A DNA stretch of 14,710 nt from Scytalidium lignicola (lineage: Eukaryota; Ascomycota; Leotiomycetes): positions 1 to 14,710 of the forward strand of contig NCSJ02000595.1 in assembly GCA_002812745.2 (NCBI GenBank). Direction: 5' to 3'. Below are positions 7,566 through 14,710 of the stretch, one piece after another. The notes below the pieces were generated by a model, which did no database searches, was not told the DNA's origin, and saw only the letters and a list, made by a program, of their open reading frames with translations. How positions within the stretch are numbered: position 1 is the stretch's first letter; each line of letters begins with the position of its first letter. Position numbers and translations under genes: made by a program.

Positions 7566-10500
7566 ATGGACGATGATGATTTCGTACATGTTGAGAGACA
7601 TGGTGACTCCCCCTCCCCCACTCCTTCGCCTGTTATTTTGCCCACTTCAGCAACTGACCATCTGAAAAGATATCGACCAAGGGGACGATAATAATCCTCT
7701 GAAAGTGACAGCAGAAGATCTTGAGAAAATCAGGCTGTGGTTATCTCCCACCGAATTCGAGTCCGAAGGCAGCGAATATCGCAGACATCTTAATGCGCAC
7801 TTGCCTGGCACGGGAGACTGGTTGTCCCACACAGAGCAATACGTGAGCTGGCATAGTAGTGAGGACACGATTGGCGCGTTGTGGATTCAAGGAATCCCTG
7901 GGAGCGGGAAATCCGTCGTCGCCGCCAACTTAGTTCAGACATTGAAGAACGAGGATGCCCCTGTCTTATTCTTCTTTTCTCGCTGGATCATCGAGTCCAA
8001 CAGCAAGCCTCGATTTCTCGTTCGAGACTGCTTGTGTCAGTTTTTAGATTATTGCACGACTCTTCAGCGAAGACTGAAAGGTGTTCTTAAGCAATATCCT
8101 GTTGTAGGGAACGTTCCTTGCCATGAGCTCTGGAGGATCTTGCTTGCTGGACTCTCGACAGTTCCGAGAGTCTACCTTGTGTTTGATGCTTTGGATGAAC
8201 TTGCTATTGATGAAGATGGCTTTCTTCAATGCCTGGTGGACCTCGCACAAATGAAACCAGACTCAATCAAGCTGATAATGACCAGTCGCCCGCTTCCTCA
8301 CCTTCAAACTGCCTTAAAAGGTCCCTTCATAACCAATGTTCGACTTTCAGGCCATAGAGTTGAGAAAGATATCAATGTTTACATCACTCATCGTCTGTCC
8401 ACTCAACGGGAGAGGAGCCTGTCCATGGAGGATCAGTCTACACTCAAGGATGTTTTTTGCCAAAAAGGCCATGGTCTATTTCTCTATGCTCGACTTATGC
8501 TGGATGAGCTTCTTCAGCAATCAATACCAGTGTTAGCATGTCTGCAGCATCTTCCGAGCTCTCTGGAAGACATGTATGTGAATCTGCTCTATGAGCATTC
8601 TTCCCGATCGGGAGCAAGCTTGCACTTTCAATCCTTACTCCTTTCTTGGATCACTCATGCATCTCGTCCTCTTCGAGTCACGGAACTTGCGGCACTGGTC
8701 AATTCTCTCGGTGATTCCGCAGGACTTAATGCTTCCCAAGAAGTAAAGCTAATGGTCCGCACTTCATGCGGTCCTCTACTCGAGATTTTGGACGATGAGA
8801 CCGTGCAAGTGATCCATCACTCTCTCACCGAATTCTTTCTCAACACCAGCCGGAGTAGTGCTAAAGAGATCGTTGGATCTGAGAAGTGGTTTCCAGCATT
8901 CACGCCTGCTCTAATACATCGATCTCTTACGTTCTCTTGTATTGATTACCTCAAATCTGGGTGTTTTGACTTGTGGACCATTAATCGACCAACGACTGAC
9001 TCTTATGAAGAATTTCCCCCGTTAGAGAAGCAGCGCCAGCTGATGGTTCGCTTTCATTTCCTTCAGTACGCTTCACACAATTTGCTTTATCATGCAGCCA
9101 GATGTGATTCTTCTGATATACAACTAGCACACAATTTGGATGAATTCTTGCAATATGGAAGTCACGATTTTGAAAGTTGGAAGGACTTTTTATTCGCGAA
9201 GGAGAGTAAGACTGCAATCGATGACTTTCATCCACTTCACGTAGCTTCTAGAGCTGGATTAACAAACTATACTATATGGCTTCTGGAAAAAGGAATAGAT
9301 CCGGATCTTACCGATTCTCAAAAGCGAACAGCAACTGCCTACGCTGCTATGTACGGACATGCTGAGACACTGGAGGCTCTTCTGAGTCGGAAGGCCTCAT
9401 TTACAATCAGCGACTGGGATGGCTTACAACCGATACACCACGCATCCAAGGGCAATCATGTCACAACTCTGCACTGCTTGCTCGATGCTGGTGCAAATCC
9501 GGCGTCACCGAAAGATGGCGAAGACCATGACTGGTATTCATTCCGTCCTTCTACCCTCGAAAGCACACCTATACAGCTAGCATGTGAGATTGGGAACGTA
9601 GATATTGTCACTGAGTTGTTGCAGCACCTGGAACCTTCTCTGAGGAACGATATTCTTCCGCACTGGGCGTCTGCGAAAGGTCAAGCCAAGCCTCTCTCGG
9701 CTCTAATTCAGTATCCTCAAATTTTGGCTAATATAAATAAGAAAGACGCACGTGGAAATACTGCCATCTATCTAGCCGCATGTAGCGGAGATTCCGCCAC
9801 TGTAAGTGTATTACTCGACAATGGTGCTGATGTGCATGTAAGATCAGATGATTTGGTCCCCTCCACAGATGACCAAGTAGCGGACGAAAAAAAAAGGAAT
9901 AAGACGAACTCCACTCCAAGGATGGGCAGGCTTTAGACGTAGGGCACATCTCGATCTGCATCGTAATAGTGTCGAAGACTGGGAGAAGACTGGTACTTTA
10001 TTGATTGAAGCTGGATGTGATGTCGAGGCCAGAGATGAGAAGGGGCAAACGGTATTGTTCGCCTGGACGGACCAACTTCGTTACGGCCACGGAGATTCAG
10101 ATCGAACGTTACGATTCGTGTCTCTACTCCTAAAACATGGTGCCAATCCCCGGGCAACTGACAACGAGGGAAACACTCCACTTCATTTACATCAAAAGTG
10201 GCATCAAAATCCTAAAATCATTGGATTGTTCACAAAGGGAGGGGCCGATATCAATGCTACCCGACAAGGCGATCTCGCGACTTCTCTCATTGCCTATGCG
10301 AAGGCACAATGTACTGATATTAAGGCATATATTGATAATGGTGCTGATTTCAACATGCAAGATTCAGATGGAAGCACTGCCCTGCATCATATCTGCCGAT
10401 CGTGGTTGTTTAAACTCCCGCACATCAAAGAATGGTTACTTGTCGCAGATCCCACAATTAAGAACAACAAGGGCGAAACCTGCTTGTACAACTTACGCTA

Positions 10501-13500
10501 TGGAAATAACGGTGAGGGGAGGGTAGAGGCTATTCCGTTATTGATGGAGAAAGGGTTAGACCTCGAGTCCAGGAATCGGCTAGGACGAACAGCCCTACTC
10601 GCTGCATGTGCGAATGCAGAGCAACACTTTATAATTGGCTTGATTAGACATGGGGCCAATGCGAAGTCTAGAGATTTTCAGAACAAATCATGTAAGTAAA
10701 CTTTGGCGATTTGTTTCTTGTATTCTAATCATCAGATAGGTCTCCATCTGGTCGCTCAAGTTTGCCTGTCCAATTATGACCACGGACCGAGGGATAGTCA
10801 AACGGCCTCAAATGTCATAAAATCCCTGATTCAGGCAGGCGCAGACGTCAGCAGTACCGACTTGGAGGGTAATACCCCCTTCATGGATGCAGTTGAATCT
10901 TGTCTTCATTTTAAAACCCTGAAGATTAGACTCGAGTTGATTCTCAAGTTTGGAGGTGTTGCGAACACATCTAATCATCGCGGGCAAACGGCTTTGCACA
11001 AGGTCGCAGGTTTAACTAGGATTAATACACATCAAGATATTCTCGAACTGGTTGATTTTTTATTGCAACCAAGACTAGGACTTGACTTGCATGCACGGGA
11101 TAATGAAGGAGTTATGGCCATTCATATCGCGGCTTTGACATCGGACGTCATCACATGGAAACTCGTGCAAGCTGGAGCAGATATACAAGCTCGGGCTGAT
11201 GATTATCGTACTCCTTTACATTTCGCGGCTGGTGCCGCCCAAAGCAATGTTGTTGGCCTCCTCTGCAGATTATATAAAGAGAAATCTCGGACGATAGATC
11301 AAAGAGATGAAGCAGGTCGTACTGCTTTGCATTATGCTGTACTTTCAGGCAACTCCGAATGTGTCTACTACCTCCTGCAATCTGGTGCGAGCCTCAGTGT
11401 TAATGACAATCAAGCTCTGACTCCACTACACTTAGCTGCACAACATCAAATTGACACGGTTAACATCAGAAACCAACGCCAATTTGAAGATATCGTAGGC
11501 CGGAGTGAAGTGCCGTCTGGAATGCTAAGCTTATATCCATATATGGACACGAGAATGGAAAGTTTTTTCTGTAAGATTAACTGGAAGTTGAGTCTGGCCA
11601 TTCTCCAGGAGGAGGAAGCTCGTATGATCCAAGATGTTGTCCGTTTACTTCTGTTAGCCGGTGCGGACCCAACGGCGTGCGATAAGTCAAGGCAAACTCC
11701 ACATGATGTAGCAGCTTTTCTCGACAATGGAGACGTCGTGAATATGCTTTCGCCTCTTAGACAGAGAAATGACACGGAAATCCCCCTAGTAGATCAGTGG
11801 TATTCTATCAGAAACGCGCATGCCGATAAAATTGTTAGCACCATCAACATTGAAGATGCCGACGCTTATACACTGTTACAAACTGCCATTGTCCTGAGGA
11901 ACGAGTCTCTTTTTGATGCTCTCTTGAAGGCTGGAGTAAACCCAACGGCTCTTGGTCCTGAAGCATTAACACCCGTGCACACGGTTGCACATTTTGGTCT
12001 TACATCAATGATGAAGATCGTCGCCTCTCACGTTGAGGACCTGAATGTCTTCTCACCCTCGTTGCTTCACGTCGCAGCAAGCAGAGTGCTGTCAAATATC
12101 CAGATGATCGACTTATTGATCGACCTAGGCGTCGATGCAAGCACTCCTTATCAGGAAGTTGACGATAAGCGGCGTAGATCTACGGGAGCCTTAATACCAT
12201 CGTACGCTACTGCCCATATTCTTGCGGCGGGCAATCAATGGTGGAATATCTCAGCACTTGAGTCTTTATGCAAAGCAGGTGCGGACCTTGAAATGAGAGA
12301 TGGAGACGGAAACACAGTCCTACAGTGCGCGTTGAATGGGACAAAGAGTGGGTCTTGGGGATGTGGGTTCTGGCGAGATGATACGTTGGAGGTATTGCTC
12401 CGACATGGCGCAAATATCAACGCCCTATCTCCAGACGGTAGCTCGACACCTCTTACCGCATGTTTGGAATCCAGACGGGGTCGAAAACTGTTACAGAAGC
12501 TTCTTGATGCCGGCGCCAATATCAATCTTGGCAGAGTTCCTGCAATATTTAATGCCGTTGAGAGCGAAGATCCTGAAGCTACTGTGGCAATACTTAATGC
12601 TGGCGGAGATGTCAATGCTATCTATCGTCCGGACACTCCTAAAAGGTACGGCAGAGGCTCAAAGGTAGAAACCCCTCTTCTGTCCGCCGCCTTCGTGGAT
12701 GGCCTTTCACTTCGCGATATAGCAGCGGGCAATCGAGAAGAAGACAGAAAGCGCGCCCGAGAAGAAACTATGGTCATCCTTCTTCAGCGAGGAGCCAATC
12801 CACTCCTGGAGCTCCAGGACGGCAAAACCACTGTTCTTCATGAAATCGCATATTATCACGGTCTCATAGGACCTATTCTGAAGACGGGGGTCGATCTTGA
12901 AATCAGAGATTCTCAGCATCGTACGCCTTTACTTGCAGCATGCTCTCCTGTCGAACACTCCTGGAGAGGAACGGAAGACGAGTCCGCACCCTGTGAATTG
13001 ATCCTCGCTGGCGCAGACATCCATGTAATAGACACCGCAGGTTCTACTCCACTTCACCTGGCTGTTCAAGCTCGTCTTTTCAAAACCGTCACTCTACTCT
13101 TAGAAATGGGTGCTTCTCCATCCGCTAAAAACAATGCAGGTCTCTGTCCACTGTACTGCGCTCTCAAACATCATGGCGAGAGTCTGCTGAAATTCACTCG
13201 AGCCTTACTATCTGCTGGAGCAGACCCTCTCATCACAGGCCCAAACGGGGAAGCACCACTGCATCTTCTCGCCCCTTCGCTAATGCTATTCTCCCCCGCC
13301 GACGGCGTTGAGTTCCGGGAACGCATCTATCAGTCGGGCGATAAAACCGATTATATCGCCGAGTTTAGCGGTCTGTATCAGCAATTCGTTGATAGTGGTT
13401 GCGAACGCAATGGGCGTGACCACCTGGGAAATACACCGCTATTCCCATACGTCAAGGAAATTAAACATCGCAACGACTACTGGACTGTTGAAGCACCAGC

Positions 13501-13756
13501 GGAGAAGGATGTCAGCAAGATGTTTGAAAGTCACGACGTGTTGGCGGTGAATAATGAGGGAGATACGTTGCTACACGCCGTGGCTTCTAGGCAGGAGGGA
13601 CTTAAGAGTGAGGGTGATGGAGAATGGCTGTTTAAGAAACTGATGGCGTGCGGGGTTGATCCGAAGAAGGAGAATAAAAGGGGTGCTTGTGCGCTTGATG
13701 TTGCAGCTGCTTGTGGGAAGGAGGCGATTTTGGGGATGTTCGCGCAGGAAGAATAG
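7566..13756 (+). CDS. Large NACHT-ankyrin NLR-type (STAND) protein, two frame breaks as assembled
   Basis: The gene encodes a fungal NLR-like protein: a short leader, a NACHT NTPase (Walker A GIPGSGKS, Walker B VYLVFDALDE, then MTSRP), a winged-helix-like part ending VIHHSLTEFF, and about 35 ankyrin units to the C-terminus. STAND proteins of this architecture are thought to act as cytoplasmic switches in recognition and incompatibility; the ligand here is unknown. The start at 7566 is chosen for its context (ACAATGG, A at -3 and G at +4) and because MDDDDFVHV resembles the start of relatives as I recall them. Segments are 7566-10691 and 10740-13756, with one 48-nt intron. Frame breaks occur near 7660-7705 and in the A9 run at 9887-9895. 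Removing one A at each gives a continuous frame of about 2046 residues. No HET, PNP, lipase or HeLo effector domain is seen. Without the corrections it would be a pseudogene. Confidence 0.85.
7666..8203 (+). other. NACHT NTPase domain
   Basis: The open frame runs from just after a TGA at 7663-7665. A segment around LWLSPTEFESEGSEYRRHL and PGTGDWL...W precedes the P-loop, as in fungal NACHT-ankyrin proteins. Walker A GIPGSGKS is at 7891-7914. Walker B VYLVFDALDEL is at 8170-8202, with the acidic DALDE of NACHT/STAND NTPases. MTSRP (8278-8292), a sensor-like segment, follows just downstream. All key residues for nucleotide binding are present, so this part appears functional. Confidence 0.92.
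8600..8844 (+). other. Winged-helix-like segment after NACHT
   Basis: The sequence from about LLLSWITHASRPLRVTELAALV to VIHHSLTEFFLN has the usual pattern of the region following NACHT in fungal NLRs: a helix pair with a PLRVxELxxLV core, then a C-terminal HxSxxEFF motif. In STAND proteins this part controls the switch between closed and open forms. The assignment comes from motif order and not a structural comparison. Confidence 0.65.
9226..9886 (+). other. Ankyrin block 1, before the A9 run
   Basis: Ankyrin units begin with FHPLHVASRAG and continue with units such as QPIHHASKG, GANPAS, TPIQLACEIG, GNTAIYLAACSG and GADVHV. About six units are recognisable and they differ considerably from one another. 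The frame runs on to a TAG at 9934-9936, but that tail (after the A run) loses ankyrin character, which places the frame break in the A run. Confidence 0.8.
9887..9895 (+). other. A9 homopolymer at a frame break
   Basis: Nine A bases follow GACG. As written the frame reaches a TAG at 9934-9936. With eight A bases it continues as DEKKGIRRTPLQGW and joins the next ankyrin block without a stop. The alternative of a 43-nt intron (9838-9880, GTAAGA...TAG) also restores the frame but would be unusually short. Confidence 0.65.
9896..10691 (+). other. Ankyrin block 2
   Basis: In the second frame the sequence is open from about 9881 to the intron. It has ankyrin units GCDVEARDEKGQTVLFAW, GANPRATDNEGNTPLHL, GADINA, GADFNMQDSDGSTALHH, GLDLESRNRLGRTALLAAC and GANAKSRD. 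The last codon before the intron is split (T from 10691, GT from 10740-10741). The open frame's apparent start at a TTG (10001) is not a true start. Confidence 0.82.
10692..10739 (+). other. Intron, 48 nt, phase 1
   Basis: Donor GTAAGT at 10692, a CTAATC branch-like site near 10725 and acceptor ATAG at 10736-10739. Splicing joins NKS to C-LHLVAQVC, completing an ankyrin unit; unspliced, the frame stops at TAA 10697-10699. The upstream acceptor CAG at 10735 would shift the frame. Length and signals are usual for filamentous fungi. Confidence 0.85.
10740..13756 (+). other. Ankyrin block 3, C-terminal exon
   Basis: One uninterrupted frame of about 1005 codons to TAG 13754-13756. About 23 ankyrin units are recognisable from their G-A-D/N loops and TPLH-like turns, for example GADVSSTD, RTPLHFAAG, RTALHYAVL, TPLHLAAQ, GADPTACD, GVNPTALG, GADLEMRD, GANINALS, GADIHVID, GASPSAKN, GADPLITG and GVDPKKEN. 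Units are diverged and spaced irregularly, with insertions (for example about 11450-11620 and 12640-12770). That is unlike the near-identical repeats of rapidly recombining NLR alleles. No C-terminal domain follows the last unit. Confidence 0.88.
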
Positions 13757-14225
13757 TAGGTAAAATGTCCAGGGAAGAGACTGTCCTCCACCGGTGAATT
13801 TATATTATTCAACCGCAATCTGAAAGATTCGGACGCTATTGACGTTCTGTAAATAGAAGGACCAGATATGAAGCTAAAGCTTGAGTTCTATGAAAGCGGC
13901 CCTGCGGATACATGCCTGAGATCCCTCCTTTTGCCGCGTTTCTTAGACAAAATCTATATATAGGCTTTACCCTACTTCATAGTACAGTAGAATGAAGCTG
14001 TCAAACTCCATTTGAGCATTGTAACAGCTGGCACCAACCCTTTTTCCTCTTCCCTGCCTCGCCCCGCTCCGGTCCACACCATCGGAGCTGCAGCAGCAAT
14101 ATAAGCACGAGCCATAGTCCAGATTCCCGTTACTTCCACATAGTACGTAAAATTGTTACTGAAAGTTTTAACGTATTTACGCCTCCACCCGGTCACCCGG
14201 TCCACTCGGTCACTGAAATTCACTG
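13757..14225. other. 3' flank of the NLR gene, no gene seen
   Basis: It has balanced composition. AATTTATATTATTCAA near 13797 could contribute to polyadenylation but is not a defined signal. A minus-strand open frame of 83 codons (13972-14223) has no recognisable domain and is not called. Three short imperfect units, CCGGTCAC, CCGGTCCAC and TCGGTCAC, lie side by side at 14189-14213. Confidence 0.4.
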
Positions 14226-14500
14226 CAAAATTAAGAGATATGACTCCCTAGCAAACTCAACAACTTAATTCTATAAGTTAATATTTTGTAAGTTAATTAA
14301 CTATTCGAAAACAAGCAAAATAATATTAATTATTAAGTTCAATAATTTATTAATAATAAAAAATATTGTTAAATTTAATTTTAATGTCTAAAAATTGAGT
14401 TATCTTATTATACAGTAATATTTAAAACATTATAAAAANGTGAAATTTCAATGCAAACTAAAGAAATGTAAGTTTATAAAACAAAAGTATAGTTTTTAAT
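14226..14500. other. AT-rich block
   Basis: Very AT-rich, dense in TA and TTAA steps, with one N at 14439. Composition matches the RIP-type DNA at 4960-5250. It begins next to TTAAGAGATATGACT (14231-14245), a 15-mer also found at 5253-5267 in the same orientation. Confidence 0.45.
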
Positions 14501-14672
14501 AGACTGGCCGATCGGTCCAGACCAGACCAGACTGTGGGTTTTGTGGGGACTGTGCTCAGACTGTAGACTGTACGAAAATTTTAAGACTGGACCGTGAGAC
14601 TACAGTCTGGTCTGGCTTAAAAAATGAAGACTGTATATTAATGTCAGACTGTACTTAGACTGTGCTCAGACT
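14501..14672. repeat. AGACTGT-rich region with 14-bp inverted repeat, transposon-end-like
   Basis: AGACTGT or close variants occur about eight times, including GTGCTCAGACT twice. A perfect inverted pair, CCAGACCAGACTGT at 14522-14535 and ACAGTCTGGTCTGG at 14602-14615, encloses 66 nt. A near-palindrome around CCGATCGG lies at 14507-14514. Many short motifs in both orientations near an end are typical of subterminal transposase-binding regions, as in hAT elements. No transposase is in the window, so the class is a guess. Confidence 0.55.
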
Positions 14673-14710
14673 ATGTAATCTAAAATGTTATTATATTTAG
14701 TATATTTTTG

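Noticed and set aside
7584..7650. Intron GTACAT...TTCAG to join the leader with NACHT
   Set aside because: It has a good pyrimidine tract and restores the frame by length, but the next exon would meet TGA at 7663-7665.
7705..9936. A 743-codon frame starting at GTG as the complete NACHT gene
   Set aside because: GTG is not a normal start in fungal nuclear genes, the frame is open further upstream to 7666, and the C-terminal tail after the A9 run loses ankyrin character. It is one segment of a larger gene.
10001..10699. A separate 232-codon ankyrin gene
   Set aside because: Starts at TTG in the middle of continuous ankyrin sequence and ends inside a GT-AG intron; it is an internal exon portion of the NLR gene.
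13972..14223. Minus-strand 83-codon open frame downstream of the NLR
   Set aside because: No recognisable domain, low-complexity stretches, and its end coincides with a composition change; likely chance.
14501..14672. CRISPR-like array
   Set aside because: Repeats are 7-14 bp, in both orientations and irregularly spaced, in a eukaryotic setting.

Overview
The window looks like an AT-rich, repeat-laden accessory region of a filamentous ascomycete (Pezizomycotina). Three things point there: Ty3/gypsy retrotransposon relics whose changes are almost all C:G to T:A, as expected of repeat-induced point mutation (RIP); one very large NACHT-ankyrin gene of the fungal NLR (STAND) type; and a short GT-AG intron. 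No species can be named from the sequence.

Layout. 1-3885 is a minus-strand Ty3/gypsy element: a 354-bp LTR at 3532-3885, a decayed gag at 2172-3510, then decayed protease and reverse transcriptase running off the left edge. 3886-about 4625 is a piece of gag from a second copy of the same family on the plus strand. The LTR of the first copy ends exactly where homology to the second begins, so the first copy is inserted inside the second. 4626-5250 is AT-rich sequence of unknown origin. 5250-7560 has more balanced base composition but no intact gene. It holds a 29-bp-arm inverted repeat, a smaller inverted repeat, a degenerate tandem repeat (about 158-bp spacing), a short AT-rich block and a short diverged duplication.

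7566-13756 (+) is the only convincing gene: an N-terminal leader, a NACHT NTPase, a winged-helix-like segment and roughly 35 ankyrin units. One 48-nt intron (10692-10739) is well supported. As assembled the reading frame also breaks twice. Each break is repaired by removing one A from an A run, which gives a continuous protein of about 2046 residues. Isolated N bases occur in other homopolymer-rich stretches, so sequencing error is a real alternative to pseudogenisation.

13757-14225 is the 3' flank. 14226-14500 is AT-rich again. 14501-14672 carries many AGACTGT-type motifs in both orientations plus a 14-bp perfect inverted repeat, resembling a transposon end. The NLR gene therefore sits in a small island of normal composition between repeat-derived AT-rich blocks. 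No second gene is visible that would work with it.
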